Shown: positions 39,184 through 50,014, counted from the stretch's first letter. The stretch is 64,000 nt of DNA from Pectobacterium actinidiae (GCF_000803315.1 NZ_JRMH01000001.1:3348001-3412000), one strand, 5' to 3'. Translations and numbers: made by a program. The notes: generated from the letters alone by a model not told the origin.

Positions 39184-39204
39184 GACGCCCACTCGCTGGG
39201 CGTC
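39184..39204. terminator. Hairpin between convergent can and hpt
   Basis: An 8 bp perfect stem with a 5 base loop lies between the two stop codons. No T-run follows, so the terminator role is tentative. Confidence 0.4.
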
Positions 39205-39232
39205 GCTCACGGTATCGGCCTTATCTTGTACG

Positions 39233-39766
39233 CTATTCCTGTGGAACAACCTTGCCGACGTAAGGTAAATGGCGATAGTGCTGGGCATAGTCGATGCCAT
39301 AACCCACGACGAATTCGTCAGGGATCGAGAACCCAACCCACTCGACTTTCACCGCCACTTCACGGCGCTCTGGTTTGTCCAGCAACGTACAGATAGCCAG
39401 CGATTTTGGCGCACGCAGTTGCAGAATTTCCCGCACTTTGCTCAGCGTATTGCCGGAGTCGATAATATCTTCCACGATCAACACATCTTTGCCGCGAATA
39501 TCTTCATCCAGATCTTTCAGGATCTTAACATCGCGCGTACTGTTCATACCGCTGCCATAGCTGGATGCCGTCATGAAATCCACTTCGTGAGGGACATCAA
39601 TCGCTCGGCATAAATCGGCCATAAAGATAAACGATCCGCGCAATAACCCCACCAGCACCATATCGCTGCCGCTATCACGGTAGTGTTCGCTGATCTGTTG
39701 CCCCAGTTCGGTAACCCGCGCCATCACTTCCTGCTCAGAAATCATGACTTCCACGGTATGTTTCAT
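39233..39766 (-). CDS. hpt: Hypoxanthine phosphoribosyltransferase
   Basis: Salvages hypoxanthine (and guanine weakly) to nucleotide with PRPP. The PRPP motif is [14 protein letters not shown] and the pyrophosphate loop is [15 protein letters not shown]. The ATG at 39766 gives 177 residues starting MKHTVEV, as in E. coli (178); the ATG just before it at 39769 is also possible, and the frame extends to 39805 without support. No strong Shine-Dalgarno is visible. The gene is monocistronic. Confidence 0.95.
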   Translation of the reverse strand: MKHTVEVMISEQEVMARVTELGQQISEHYRDSGSDMVLVGLLRGSFIFMADLCRAIDVPHEVDFMTASSYGSGMNSTRDVKILKDLDEDIRGKDVLIVEDIIDSGNTLSKVREILQLRAPKSLAICTLLDKPERREVAVKVEWVGFSIPDEFVVGYGIDYAQHYRHLPYVGKVVPQE

Positions 39767-39917
39767 CATACTGATAACTCTTTGAAGTAAGGTATTCAGC
39801 ACCATCGGAAAATGAAAGATTCATTATCGATAATGCACCAATGCTGACGTTTGAATCAGCCAGAGCAATGCCCAAGCGCGCGAAGTATACCAGAAACCAC
39901 ACCATGAAGGAGACACC

Positions 39918-40352
39918 ATGAGTAGACCACCAGTGGATGTTTGCTACAAAGTGAATGCCCCACTTTCCAGTCAGCAGTTCATTGAGCTGTTGGCGAAAAC
40001 TTCATTGGGGCCACGCCGCCCGCTGGATGATGAGACGGCAATTGCAGGTATGCTTAAGCACGCCAACCTGCTGGTTTCCGCCTGGCAAGGGGAGACGCTG
40101 GTGGGTATTGCGCGCAGCGTGACGGATTTTCATTTTTGCTGTTATCTGTCCGATCTGGCGGTATCAGAGGACTGTCAGCATGCGGGTATAGGTAAGAAGC
40201 TAATTCAACAAACCGCTCAGCAGCTTGAAAAGGGCTGCAAAATCATTTTGCTGGCCGCGCCGCTGGCGGTGGATTACTACCCGAAATTGGGGTTTGAAAA
40301 GCACAATAGCACCTGGATCATGCCTGCGTCAGATCTTCACGCAACGGCATAA
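39918..40352 (+). CDS. GNAT family N-acetyltransferase
   Basis: A 144-residue acetyltransferase of the GNAT fold. The central strand and acetyl-CoA loop are LSDLAVSEDCQHAGIGKKLI (A-motif, Q/RxxGxG/A). AAGGAG stands 6 bases before the ATG. The substrate is unknown. It lies between hpt and a minus-strand ABC transporter, and its stop directly abuts the stop of that ATPase gene, so the two transcripts converge with no space for a terminator. Confidence 0.9.
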   Translation: MSRPPVDVCYKVNAPLSSQQFIELLAKTSLGPRRPLDDETAIAGMLKHANLLVSAWQGETLVGIARSVTDFHFCCYLSDLAVSEDCQHAGIGKKLIQQTAQQLEKGCKIILLAAPLAVDYYPKLGFEKHNSTWIMPASDLHATA

Positions 40353-41438
40353 TCATTTCGTTTCAGGGTCGTTAGCCGGATGGTTGACGACCGGCAAAGC
40401 AGGATACAAGACCGGCGGATCCGTCTTAATACTTAAACGCACCTGTTGCCCCGGTTCAAACCAGTTGCCGGTCTGCACCAACAGCATCAGTTCCCCCAGC
40501 TTTACCCGATATAAGTTTGATGTACCCATGAATAGCCTATCTTCGATCGACGCAGGACCATCGGGATCGAGCGCCAGCGCGATGTCTGCCGGGCGCACCA
40601 TCCAGTCGCACGGCGAATCGATCGGCTGATTGAGCGGATGTGTCGCATGATGATCGCCCAATGGGCTTTGCCACTGATGGTCGCTCATGATTTTCACGGG
40701 CAAATAGTTTGTATTCCCCATAAAATCAGCGACAAAGCGGCTATTCGGCCGATGGTACAGCTCGGATGGATAGCCCTGCTGCATAATTTTCCCCTCATCC
40801 AACAGAATCAGATGATCGGCGCAGGCAAAAGCTTCCTCTCGGCTATGCGTGGCAAAAACCGCCGCAACATGGCGCTGTTTGAGAATCTGCCGTAATTCGG
40901 TGATCAAGCGGTAGCGGGTCTGGCTGTCCAGACCAGAGAATGGTTCATCCAGCAGCAGCAGTTTCGGTTCACAGGCTAGCGCGCGGGCAATCGCCAGACG
41001 CTGCTGCTGTTCATCCGATAACGCGTGTGGATAACGCGCGGCGACATCCTCCAGTTGCAAGAGAGCCAGCATCTCCGCACAGATTGGCTTCACCTCGCTT
41101 TCCGGGCGACCATATAAACCAAACGCAATATTGCCTTCCACGGTCAAGTGCGGAAAGAGCGCGTAATCCTGAAAAATCAGCCCAACCTGTCGCAGCTCAG
41201 GCAGGACGTACTCTTGCGATGAACTGACAGGCTCCCCCGCCAGCAAGATTTTGCCCTGAGTAATCGACAGCAGGCCAGCGATCGCCTGCAGTAGCACCGT
41301 TTTACCGCAGCCGTTCCTGCCCAGTAGGCAAATCGTCTCATCATCACGCACGGAAAATGAGATGTTCTCCAGCACGGGAGACTGCTGGAGCGTACAACTT
41401 ACGGCCTGAACACTCAGAACATCTATCGACGCGGCCAT
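40353..41438 (-). CDS. ABC transporter ATPase, Fbp/Fut-like, atypical signature
   Basis: A 361-residue ATPase like those of ferric-iron or polyamine/thiamine-type importers. Walker A is GRNGCGKT (residues 40-47), Walker B LLLLDEPFSGLD, H-loop ATHSREEA, and the C-terminus has a TOBE-like domain (about 260-350). The signature, normally LSGGQQQR, reads LSDEQQQR at 140-147, so both glycines that contact ATP are replaced. That would be expected to weaken ATP hydrolysis unless compensated. It follows the permease gene by only 4 bp. No binding-protein gene is adjacent, so the substrate (possibly iron) is an inference. Confidence 0.9.
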   Translation of the reverse strand: MAASIDVLSVQAVSCTLQQSPVLENISFSVRDDETICLLGRNGCGKTVLLQAIAGLLSITQGKILLAGEPVSSSQEYVLPELRQVGLIFQDYALFPHLTVEGNIAFGLYGRPESEVKPICAEMLALLQLEDVAARYPHALSDEQQQRLAIARALACEPKLLLLDEPFSGLDSQTRYRLITELRQILKQRHVAAVFATHSREEAFACADHLILLDEGKIMQQGYPSELYHRPNSRFVADFMGNTNYLPVKIMSDHQWQSPLGDHHATHPLNQPIDSPCDWMVRPADIALALDPDGPASIEDRLFMGTSNLYRVKLGELMLLVQTGNWFEPGQQVRLSIKTDPPVLYPALPVVNHPANDPETK

Positions 41439-41442
41439 GTCA

Positions 41443-43065
41443 TTATCCTTTTATATTCAATGCGCGATTCAACCAGAAAACCGGTATCAGCCCCACAGCG
41501 ACTAACACTAGCGCTGGAAAAGCGAATGACGCAATCTGCTCACTCGCCGTAAAGCGAAAAACATACGTTGCCAACGTATCAACGCCAAAAGGACGCAGCA
41601 CCAGCGAAACATTCAGCTCTTTCATGCTTTCCGTGAAAATCAGCAGCGCCCCGATGAACAAGCTGCGGCGCAGCAGCGGAATATGCACGCGTGACCAGCG
41701 GCTGAGGGGGGAAGCGCCCAGTACGAGACTCGCGCTGTCCAGCGAGCGTGGAATCGCGTCCATACTGCGCTCAAGACTGTCCAGCATCAGACGTCCAAAT
41801 TTAACGCTATAGGCGAGGATGAGAATAAACAGCGATCCCGCCAGCAAGGCATCAGCGGTAGGTAACCTCGCCGCACTGGCAAACAGATTAATCCCGCGGT
41901 CCACCAGCGACAGCAAGGTAAACAGCCCGACAGCCAGTATCGCGCCAGGCAAGGCAAAACTCAGGCTGACCAACCGAACCGGCGCTTGATTGGCAAACAC
42001 GCCAGCCGTGCGTGTATAGAAGATAAACGACAGCGCCATTAGCGTAATAATGGCTGTTGCGATGGTGGACGCCATTAGGCTATTCATCACTGCATGCAGG
42101 AAGCCCATATCCCATACCGACAGCATGTGTCGGAAAGCCAGGAATATCAGAGACAACAGCGGGAACAGGAATGACAGACAAACGATCCCCCAGCAGTAAC
42201 CGCGAACCACCCTGCTGCGCCACCCGCTCAACACCGGTGGAACCACCAAGGAAGCATTCGACTGAGCTTGATATATTTTCTGCTTCCGACGCCAGAAATT
42301 AACCAGAAACATCAAGAGAAAGATCGGGGGCAAAATCAACACACCAAGACGTGCTGCCGCACCGAGATCGCCCTGCTTCTGCCAAATATCCAACACCTGT
42401 GTTGTCATGGTTGGAGTATCAAGATAAGACGCCGCGCCATAATCGCCCAATGTTTCGACCACCACTAGCGCACCACCGCAGGCAATCGCAGGCCAGGCAA
42501 TAGGCAAACATAAGCGGCGGAATACCTGAGCGCGCGTCTGATTCAGTAAACGCGCCGAATGGATAAGGCTGGCAGGTTGCCTCACCAGCGCTTCGCGCAC
42601 CAGCAGGTAAATATAGGGATAGAGCACCAATGCCAACACCAGACTTATGCAGCCCAACGAAACGACTAGCCCAGCAACGTGAGATTCTCCCCACAATGGT
42701 GCTATCTGCCACCCGCCTTCCTGCAACAATTGGGATAGATGCCGCAATACATCAGTATAAAGATAGGCGAGCAGGAACGCGGGCATCGCGAGCGGCAGGC
42801 AAAGCGCCCATTGCAGCACGCGATGACCGGGAAAACGGTACATGGCGATAAACCAAGCGGAAGGCAATCCAAACAGGAGGCTGAAGAAAAGCGTACCCAC
42901 CACAATGACCGCTGAATGTATCAGGTAGGTGGGTAACCCAATTTGCCATAGTTGGGTAAATCCCATCCCATCGGCAAAAAAAGCCTGATAAAAAACCGTT
43001 GCTAAAGGAAGCAGCAACAGTCCCGCCAACAACCAACTACTGACGCGCCAGACACCGGAGATCAT
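41443..43065 (-). CDS. Iron-type ABC transporter permease (FbpB-like)
   Basis: A 540-residue inner-membrane protein made of two fused permease domains, each with about six hydrophobic segments, the architecture of FbpB/SfuB-like ferric transporters. EAA-type loops are recognisable in the second half (LVLGASPLSRWSRVHIPLLRR) and the first (SARLLNQTRAQVFRRLCLPIA). No good Shine-Dalgarno precedes the ATG, so the start could be wrong by a few codons. The gene begins a two-gene transcript with the ATPase. No periplasmic binding protein is encoded beside it, unlike most systems of this type. Confidence 0.9.
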   Translation of the reverse strand: MISGVWRVSSWLLAGLLLLPLATVFYQAFFADGMGFTQLWQIGLPTYLIHSAVIVVGTLFFSLLFGLPSAWFIAMYRFPGHRVLQWALCLPLAMPAFLLAYLYTDVLRHLSQLLQEGGWQIAPLWGESHVAGLVVSLGCISLVLALVLYPYIYLLVREALVRQPASLIHSARLLNQTRAQVFRRLCLPIAWPAIACGGALVVVETLGDYGAASYLDTPTMTTQVLDIWQKQGDLGAAARLGVLILPPIFLLMFLVNFWRRKQKIYQAQSNASLVVPPVLSGWRSRVVRGYCWGIVCLSFLFPLLSLIFLAFRHMLSVWDMGFLHAVMNSLMASTIATAIITLMALSFIFYTRTAGVFANQAPVRLVSLSFALPGAILAVGLFTLLSLVDRGINLFASAARLPTADALLAGSLFILILAYSVKFGRLMLDSLERSMDAIPRSLDSASLVLGASPLSRWSRVHIPLLRRSLFIGALLIFTESMKELNVSLVLRPFGVDTLATYVFRFTASEQIASFAFPALVLVAVGLIPVFWLNRALNIKG

Positions 43066-43093
43066 AGAATAAAAACTGTATTAGATGAGATCG

Positions 43094-43109
43094 CTGTTAT
43101 TAATAACAG
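43094..43109. promoter_or_regulatory. Perfect 16 bp palindrome upstream of FbpB-like permease
   Basis: CTGTTATTAATAACAG is an exact palindrome about 30 bp upstream of the permease start, placed where an operator or promoter would lie. It is not a Fur box. The rest of the 294 bp gap to yacC is AT-rich, with TGACG/CGTCA repeats at 43114-43127 and no other gene. Confidence 0.45.
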
Positions 43110-43359
43110 AGGCTGACGTCGGCGTCATCGTATCAAACAGCGATAAATGGGCTTTAATCCTGCGATTAACTCAAGGTGATTTTCATCACCGATGAGTAAT
43201 AAAATAAAAAACAACTATTTCAATGAATTACGATTCTCGGTTTCCCCTCTTTTCAACCATCATTTTTTATCGCAATCAGTGGTTTCCCGTAAGAAAACTT
43301 GGAACCTCATGGGATATCTGTGATAACGTCATCTGACAACATTTGGAACAGGTTCAACC

Positions 43360-43707
43360 ATGAAAAACTCTGCGCTGGCTCTGCTCCTGCTAAGCCTGAT
43401 GAGCTTCTCTTCCGCCAGCAAGGCGCTGAATGAATTTGAAGCGGAAGATCTGGCCGATCTGACCGCGATCTTTGTTTATCTGAAAAACCACTGTGGCTAT
43501 CAAGAGCTGCCGAATGAACAGATTCGTCGGACGCTGGTTGCATTCGCTCAGCAAAATCGCTGGGATCTCAGCAACTATAGTGCCTACGACATGACGGCGA
43601 TGGGTGAAGAGAGCTATCGCGATCTGAGTAAAATCGCGATTCCTACCCCGAAAAAATGCCAGTCTCTGGCGCGTAACTCGCTTGGTTTGCTCTCCTACGC
43701 ACAGTAG
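43360..43707 (+). CDS. yacC: YacC family pilotin-like periplasmic protein
   Basis: A 115-residue secreted protein with a signal peptide (residues 1-22, FSSASKA) and a mature part close to E. coli YacC (EAEDLADLTAIFVYLKNHCG; GEESYRDLSKIAIPTPKKC). Two cysteines, in NHCGY and KKCQS, could form a disulfide. YacC-type folds resemble the pilotin (AspS/ExeS-like) proteins of type II secretion, which is only an analogy here. It lies just upstream of speE and speD in the same direction, as in E. coli. Confidence 0.92.
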   Translation: MKNSALALLLLSLMSFSSASKALNEFEAEDLADLTAIFVYLKNHCGYQELPNEQIRRTLVAFAQQNRWDLSNYSAYDMTAMGEESYRDLSKIAIPTPKKCQSLARNSLGLLSYAQ

Positions 43708-43817
43708 TTCTTCTCTCCACCTCCGCGCTGACTGAAATTTGACCGTGCACGCGGCAAAAGAGTCGGCTATGATGGCGCGCCAATTTTCATGGCTGTTATC
43801 GCGGAGGAAGCCCTAAC

Positions 43818-44681
43818 ATGTCCCAGAAAGAAATTTGGTATGAAACCCTGCATGCCAACTTTGGCCAGTATTTTTCGGTTGATCGCGTGCTGTATCACGA
43901 GAAGACCGATCATCAAGATCTCATTATCTTTGAAAACGATGCGTTAGGTCGCGTGATGGCGCTTGACGGCGTGGTGCAAACCACCGAGCGCGATGAATTC
44001 ATCTATCACGAAATGCTCACCCACGTTCCTCTTCTGTCACACGGCAATGCTAAACGCGTCCTGATTATCGGTGGTGGCGATGGCGGCATGCTGCGGGAAG
44101 TCAGCCGACACCGTGGCGTCGAACAGATTACGATGGTGGAAATCGATGCCGGAGTGGTGGAATTCTGCCGCCAATATCTGCCCAATCACAGCGCCGGTAG
44201 CTATGACGACCCGCGTTTTAATCTGGTGATTGATGACGGCGTTAACTTTGTCAGACAGTGCAGCGAAAAGTTTGACGTCATTATTTCCGATTGTACCGAC
44301 CCCATCGGCCCCGGTGAAAGCCTGTTCACCTCCGATTTCTATCAGGGCTGCGCCCGCTGCCTGAACGAAGGCGGGATTTTCGTCGCTCAGAATGGCGTGT
44401 GCTTCCTGCAACAGGATGAAGCCGTCAGCAGCCATAAAAAACTCAGCCATTATTTCAACGATGTCAGCTTTTATCAGGCAGCGATCCCGACTTATTACGG
44501 CGGCATTATGACGTTCGCCTGGGCCAGCAATAACCCAGCGCTGCGCAACATAGACGCCGTAGTCCTGCATCAGCGCTTTGCACACTCTGGTATCACCTGT
44601 CGCTATTACACACCGGATGTTCACATCGGCAGCTTTGCCTTGCCACAGTATCTGTTGAACGCGCTACAGAATGCACAATAG
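43818..44681 (+). CDS. speE: Spermidine synthase
   Basis: Transfers an aminopropyl group from decarboxylated AdoMet to putrescine, releasing methylthioadenosine (recycled by MtnN). It has 287 residues (E. coli 288). The Rossmann motif is [15 protein letters not shown], and the putrescine site [15 protein letters not shown] region reads [21 protein letters not shown] stands 9 bases before the ATG. It forms an operon with speD, which follows 45 bp later. Confidence 0.97.
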   Translation: MSQKEIWYETLHANFGQYFSVDRVLYHEKTDHQDLIIFENDALGRVMALDGVVQTTERDEFIYHEMLTHVPLLSHGNAKRVLIIGGGDGGMLREVSRHRGVEQITMVEIDAGVVEFCRQYLPNHSAGSYDDPRFNLVIDDGVNFVRQCSEKFDVIISDCTDPIGPGESLFTSDFYQGCARCLNEGGIFVAQNGVCFLQQDEAVSSHKKLSHYFNDVSFYQAAIPTYYGGIMTFAWASNNPALRNIDAVVLHQRFAHSGITCRYYTPDVHIGSFALPQYLLNALQNAQ

Positions 44682-44726
44682 TCCATCACTTCGGGTAACC
44701 ACACCACAACAAGGGGGTGACGTAAA

Positions 44727-45521
44727 TTGCACAAGCTGAAACTACACGGCTTCAACAACCTGACGAAAAGCCTGAGTTTTTGTATCTACGATATCTGTTA
44801 CACCAAAACGGCCGACGATCGCGATGGCTATATCGCCTACATCGACGAACAATATAACGCGAACCGTTTAACAGAAATCCTCACTGAAACTTGCTCAATT
44901 ATCGGTGCCAACGTCCTTAACATCGCACGTCAGGACTACGATCCACAGGGCGCCAGCGTGACCATTCTGGTCAGCGAAGAACCCATCGATCCGCGTGACG
45001 TGGATACTTCAGAACACCCGGGGCCACTGCCCAACTCCGTCGTTGCTCATCTGGATAAAAGCCATATCTGCGTCCATACCTACCCAGAAAGCCACCCAGA
45101 AGGCGGGCTGTGTACCTTTCGTGCGGACATCGAAGTTTCTACCTGTGGCGTAATTTCACCGCTGAAGGCGCTGAACTACCTGATCCACCAGCTTGAATCC
45201 GATATTGTGACCATCGACTATCGCGTGCGGGGATTTACCCGTGATGTCAACGGCATAAAACATTTCATCGATCACCAGATCAACTCAGTTCAGAACTTCA
45301 TGTCCGAGGACATGAAATCGCTCTATCACATGATGGACGTGAACGTGTATCAGGAAAATATCTTCCATACCAAGATGCTATTGAAAGACTTCGACCTGAA
45401 ACACTACCTGTTCAACGTCAGCCCGGAAGAACTCAGCGCTGCCGAACGAAAAAGAATTACCGATCTGCTGTATCACGAAATGCAGGAAATCTATTACGGC
45501 AGAAACCTGCCCGTCCTGTAA
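44727..45521 (+). CDS. speD: S-adenosylmethionine decarboxylase proenzyme
   Basis: Provides decarboxylated AdoMet to SpeE. It is a 264-residue pyruvoyl enzyme, the same length as E. coli; self-cleavage is expected before Ser112 ([12 protein letters not shown]), and the [18 protein letters not shown] block is intact. It starts with TTG, 11 bases after a strong AAGGGGGTG. A repeat element begins 26 nt after its stop. Confidence 0.96.
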   Translation: MHKLKLHGFNNLTKSLSFCIYDICYTKTADDRDGYIAYIDEQYNANRLTEILTETCSIIGANVLNIARQDYDPQGASVTILVSEEPIDPRDVDTSEHPGPLPNSVVAHLDKSHICVHTYPESHPEGGLCTFRADIEVSTCGVISPLKALNYLIHQLESDIVTIDYRVRGFTRDVNGIKHFIDHQINSVQNFMSEDMKSLYHMMDVNVYQENIFHTKMLLKDFDLKHYLFNVSPEELSAAERKRITDLLYHEMQEIYYGRNLPVL

Positions 45522-45546
45522 TCGACACATCTCCCTTTACAAGGCA

Positions 45547-45840
45547 GTCTCTTAGTTACAAATAGTAAGGGGCATCGAGGATTTTACCGTTATCCGGCGT
45601 AAAAATTATGCAGCGGTGGACATGAACACCGAGTGAGCGGCATGGATGCCGCGAAAGCCAGTGCGGCGTCGGGAACGCCTCACTGGCGGCTCGAAAAGGT
45701 GATCATGAACGCCGATGGCACCGCGTAGCGGCATGATTTAGCCGGAAGCCTGGGTTCGCAGGGCGGCGGCGACTGAGCGCCCTGCGTCGGGCGCGTGCTA
45801 TGAAGTAGCATGAAAGCGACAGCATTATTGCGCACGAAAC
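45547..45840 (+). repeat. Structured intergenic repeat, copy 2 (after speD)
   Basis: On the plus strand it runs from GTCTCTTA through CCGTTATCCGGCGTAAAAA to GCGCACGAAAC, the same ends and order as the element after mrcB. Hairpins in order are CGGC/GCCG, a GGCACCGC/GCGGC stem, the 8 bp GCAGGGCG/CGCCCTGC stem and TGCTA/TAGCA. Several stems differ in sequence from copy 1 but remain paired. The block ACAAAAACGTC to ATGGGG of copy 1 is missing. A further GTCTCTTAGT directly follows at 45842-45851. Confidence 0.75.
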
Positions 45841-46058
45841 TGTCTCTTAGTCTGCATAAGCACGACTAATCCAGCTCTTCACAGAAGGATGGCTGGATTA
45901 GTCATGTTGTCTTTCCCACATTATTTCTGATTTCACAGAACACTATTTCGTCAAAAATGATGCGCCTCACATTTATTTCTTTCTGCATTTTTTACTTGCA
46001 TTCTCTACCAGCCTTGCTACGTCTGGGTTTGCGGCAATTGGTATAAGGTCAACTAAAA
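45841..46058. other. AT-rich spacer with long hairpin, upstream of nrdH
   Basis: The spacer holds a 15 bp inverted repeat with one G-T pair at 45861-45906 (CACGACTAATCCAGC / GCTGGATTAGTCATG, 16 base loop). It is not followed by a strong T-run. The remaining AT-rich DNA shows no gene. Confidence 0.5.
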
Positions 46059-46105
46059 ATCATATATCTTGTGTGGTTGAAATTTAAAACACCCACATCT
46101 AGTAT
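46059..46105 (+). promoter_or_regulatory. Paired NrdR boxes controlling nrdHIEF
   Basis: ATCATATATCTTGTGT (46059-46074) and CACCCACATCTAGTAT (46090-46105) each resemble the NrdR box (acaCwAtATaTwGtgt). They are 31 bp apart start to start, three helical turns, the known arrangement for NrdR. Box 2 covers the -10 element, and box 1 lies directly upstream of the -35. Confidence 0.75.
46077..46105 (+). promoter_or_regulatory. sigma70 promoter of nrdHIEF
   Basis: TTGAAA (46077-46082), a 17 base spacer and TAGTAT (46100-46105) give a good sigma70 promoter about 115 bp before nrdH. Confidence 0.7.
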
Positions 46106-46219
46106 TCTTTTGTAGCCCTCACATAATAGGTCGCTACCCAGTGGATCGGTTCGGGTGCACATGCCCTGAAGATAGCCGCTCCGACATACTTCTTTCACGC
46201 CAAAGGGTAAATACGAATC

Positions 46220-46459
46220 ATGCGTATTACTATTTTCACCAAGCCAGATTGTGTTCAATGCAACGCCACATGCCGTGCGTTGGACAAGCAAGGAATTAAC
46301 TATCAACTGGTGGACTTAACTGAAGATGAACAGGCGTTACAGCAGGTAAGAGCGTTGGGCTATCAGCAAGTGCCCGTCGTGATGACGGCCGACGATCATT
46401 GGAGTGGCTTCCGCCCGGATAAGATCAGTACTCTGAACGCCGCCCTGCAATTGCAGTAA
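46220..46459 (+). CDS. nrdH: Glutaredoxin-like protein NrdH
   Basis: A 79-residue electron donor for the class Ib reductase. The redox pair is CVQC near residue 11 and the end motif WSGFRPDKI is typical of NrdH. AAGGGTAAATACGAATC precedes the ATG. It starts the nrdHIEF operon, with nrdI 10 bp downstream. Confidence 0.95.
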   Translation: MRITIFTKPDCVQCNATCRALDKQGINYQLVDLTEDEQALQQVRALGYQQVPVVMTADDHWSGFRPDKISTLNAALQLQ

Positions 46460-46469
46460 GGGGGGCAAT

Positions 46470-46877
46470 ATGAACCCGCTGGTCTATTTCTCCAGCCAGT
46501 CGGAAAACACGCATCGCTTCATTTCCAGGGTGGGTTTACCCGCCCTGAGAATCCCGATAGCGACAGAACAGCCTGCTTTGAAAGTTGATCGCCCCTATAT
46601 TCTGGTTGTCCCCAGCTACGGCGGAGGCAGCACGAAAGGGGCTGTGCCGCGTCAGGTCATCATCTTTCTCAACGATCCGCACAATCGCGCTTATCTGCGC
46701 GGCGTGATTGCCGCAGGCAATACCAATTTCGGTGCAGCGTACTGCATCGCTGGCGACATCATTGCGCAGAAATGTCAGGTGCCTTACCTGTACCGCTTTG
46801 AATTGCTCGGCACAGCAGAAGACGTTGCAAACGTGCGTAAGGGAGTAACTGAATTTTGGCAACAACAGACCACGTGA
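46470..46877 (+). CDS. nrdI: Flavodoxin-like NrdI
   Basis: A 135-residue flavoprotein that supplies the oxidant needed to assemble the dimanganese-tyrosyl radical in NrdF. The FMN site is [11 protein letters not shown] near the N-terminus and [16 protein letters not shown] in the middle. The stop overlaps the nrdE start. AAGGGGGGC precedes the ATG. Confidence 0.95.
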   Translation: MNPLVYFSSQSENTHRFISRVGLPALRIPIATEQPALKVDRPYILVVPSYGGGSTKGAVPRQVIIFLNDPHNRAYLRGVIAAGNTNFGAAYCIAGDIIAQKCQVPYLYRFELLGTAEDVANVRKGVTEFWQQQTT

Positions 46878-49021
46878 GTGCAAAAGCAACCAAGGCCGAC
46901 GCAGATGCCCACTCACTCGATTACCATGCGCTGAACGCGATGCTCAACCTCTACGACGCAGAGGGGAATATCCAGTTCGAGATGGATAAACTCGCGGCAC
47001 GCCGTTATTTCCTACAGCATGTAAACCAGAACACCGTGTTCTTCCACAATCTGGAAGAAAAGCTGCGTTATCTGGTGGAAGAAGGCTACTACGAAGCGGA
47101 CGTGCTGGATCAATATCAGTTCGATTTCATCAAAAGCCTTTTCCAGCAGGCTTACGCTCACAAGTTCCGCTTTCAAACCTTTCTGGGTGCGTTCAAATAC
47201 TACACGGGCTATACGTTGAAAACCTTTGACGGCAAACGCTATCTGGAGCGCTACGAAGATCGCGTCTGCCTTGTGGCGTTGACTCTCGCCAAAGGGGATA
47301 CCGTACTCGCTAGCGCGTTGGTCGATGAGATCATCAGTGGACGCTTCCAGCCCGCTACGCCCACGTTCCTCAATTGCGGTAAAAAGCAGCGCGGCGAACT
47401 GGTCTCCTGCTTCCTGCTGCGCATTGAAGACAATATGGAATCGATTGGTCGCGCGATTAACTCCGCGCTTCAGCTCTCAAAACGCGGCGGCGGCGTGGCC
47501 TTCATGCTCAGCAACATCCGCGAGACCGGCGCGCCGATCAAACGTATCGAAAACCAGTCGTCTGGCATTATCCCGATCATGAAAATGCTGGAGGATGCCT
47601 TCTCCTACGCTAACCAGCTTGGGGCGCGTCAGGGCGCGGGGGCGGTGTACCTCAACGCGCATCACCCGGATATTCTGCGTTTTCTGGATACCAAACGGGA
47701 AAATGCCGATGAGAAAATCCGCATCAAGACGCTGTCTTTAGGTGTGGTCATCCCCGATATCACGTTCCAGTTGGCGAAGAATAATCAGGTGATGTACCTG
47801 TTCTCACCTTATGATGTCGAGCAGGTTTATGGCGTGCCGCTATCGGAAATTAGCGTAACCGAAAAGTACCACGAGATGGTCAACGACAAACGCATCCGTA
47901 AATCCCAAATTAAAGCACGCGAATTCTTCCAGATCCTCGCTGAAATCCAGTTCGAATCCGGCTATCCCTACATGATGTTTGAGGATACGGTGAATCGCGC
48001 GAACCCGATTCACGGCCGCATCAATATGAGTAACCTGTGCTCTGAGATTTTGCAGGTCAACGAGGCCAGCCTGTACGACGACGATCTTGGCTACAGCCAT
48101 ATTGGTAAAGACATCTCCTGTAACCTCGGTTCGATGAATATCGCCAACGCGATGGCTTCACCCGATTTCGGTCAGACGGTTGAAATGGCGATCCGCGCGC
48201 TGACTGCCGTTTCCGATATGAGCCATATCAGCTCCGTGCCATCCATCGAAAAGGGCAATGACCAATCGCATGCTATTGGCTTAGGTCAGATGAACCTGCA
48301 CGGCTATCTGGCGAAAGAGCGTATTTTTTACGGTACAGAAGAAGCCGTTGATTTCACCAATATCTATTTTTACACCGTCGCCTTCCACGCGATTCGAGCA
48401 TCGAATGCGTTAGCAATAGAGCGGAACCAGCGTTTTTCAGGCTTTGAACTCTCCAAATACGCCACGGGCGAGTATTTTGATAAATACATTGAGCAGCGCT
48501 GGGAACCCACAACGGCACGCGCACGTGAGCTGTTTGAACAATCTGGCATCCACATTCCCACTCAGCAAGACTGGGCGGCACTGCGCGAATCCGTGATTGC
48601 GCACGGCATTTACAACCAGAACCTGCAAGCAGTTCCGCCGACCGGTTCGATTTCGTATATCAACCACTCGACATCCAGCATTCACCCGATTGTGTCACGT
48701 ATCGAGATTCGTAAAGAGGGCAAGATTGGTCGCGTCTACTACCCTGCCCCTTACATGAACAATGACAATCTGGAGTATTACCAGGATGCCTATGAAATCG
48801 GGCCACAGAAGATTATCGACACCTATGCCGCCGCAACGCAGCACGTCGATCAAGGGCTGTCGCTAACGCTGTTTTTCCGCGATACCGCCACCACGCGCGA
48901 CATCAATAAAGCGCAGATCTACGCCTGGACCAAAGGCATTAAGACTATTTATTACATTCGCATACGGCAGATGGCGCTGGAAGGCACCGAAGTTCAGGGC
49001 TGTGTGTCCTGTGCTCTCTAA
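46856..49021 (+). CDS. nrdE: Class Ib ribonucleotide reductase alpha subunit
   Basis: The catalytic subunit that reduces ribonucleoside diphosphates. It has 721 residues (E. coli 714). Conserved blocks include [40 protein letters not shown] and NLCSEI, and the C-terminal cysteine pair CVSC. There is no N-terminal ATP cone, as expected for class Ib. It starts with TTG at 46856, inside the end of nrdI, with GGGAG 10 bases before it. nrdF follows after 24 bp. Confidence 0.96.
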   Translation: MATTDHVSAKATKADADAHSLDYHALNAMLNLYDAEGNIQFEMDKLAARRYFLQHVNQNTVFFHNLEEKLRYLVEEGYYEADVLDQYQFDFIKSLFQQAYAHKFRFQTFLGAFKYYTGYTLKTFDGKRYLERYEDRVCLVALTLAKGDTVLASALVDEIISGRFQPATPTFLNCGKKQRGELVSCFLLRIEDNMESIGRAINSALQLSKRGGGVAFMLSNIRETGAPIKRIENQSSGIIPIMKMLEDAFSYANQLGARQGAGAVYLNAHHPDILRFLDTKRENADEKIRIKTLSLGVVIPDITFQLAKNNQVMYLFSPYDVEQVYGVPLSEISVTEKYHEMVNDKRIRKSQIKAREFFQILAEIQFESGYPYMMFEDTVNRANPIHGRINMSNLCSEILQVNEASLYDDDLGYSHIGKDISCNLGSMNIANAMASPDFGQTVEMAIRALTAVSDMSHISSVPSIEKGNDQSHAIGLGQMNLHGYLAKERIFYGTEEAVDFTNIYFYTVAFHAIRASNALAIERNQRFSGFELSKYATGEYFDKYIEQRWEPTTARARELFEQSGIHIPTQQDWAALRESVIAHGIYNQNLQAVPPTGSISYINHSTSSIHPIVSRIEIRKEGKIGRVYYPAPYMNNDNLEYYQDAYEIGPQKIIDTYAAATQHVDQGLSLTLFFRDTATTRDINKAQIYAWTKGIKTIYYIRIRQMALEGTEVQGCVSCAL

Positions 49022-50008
<987 letters not shown>

Positions 50009-50014
50009 AAAAAC

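Noticed and set aside
46049..46306. An 85-residue minus-strand frame overlapping the nrdH start
   Set aside because: It is antisense to nrdH and covers the NrdR boxes and promoter; nothing suggests a protein.
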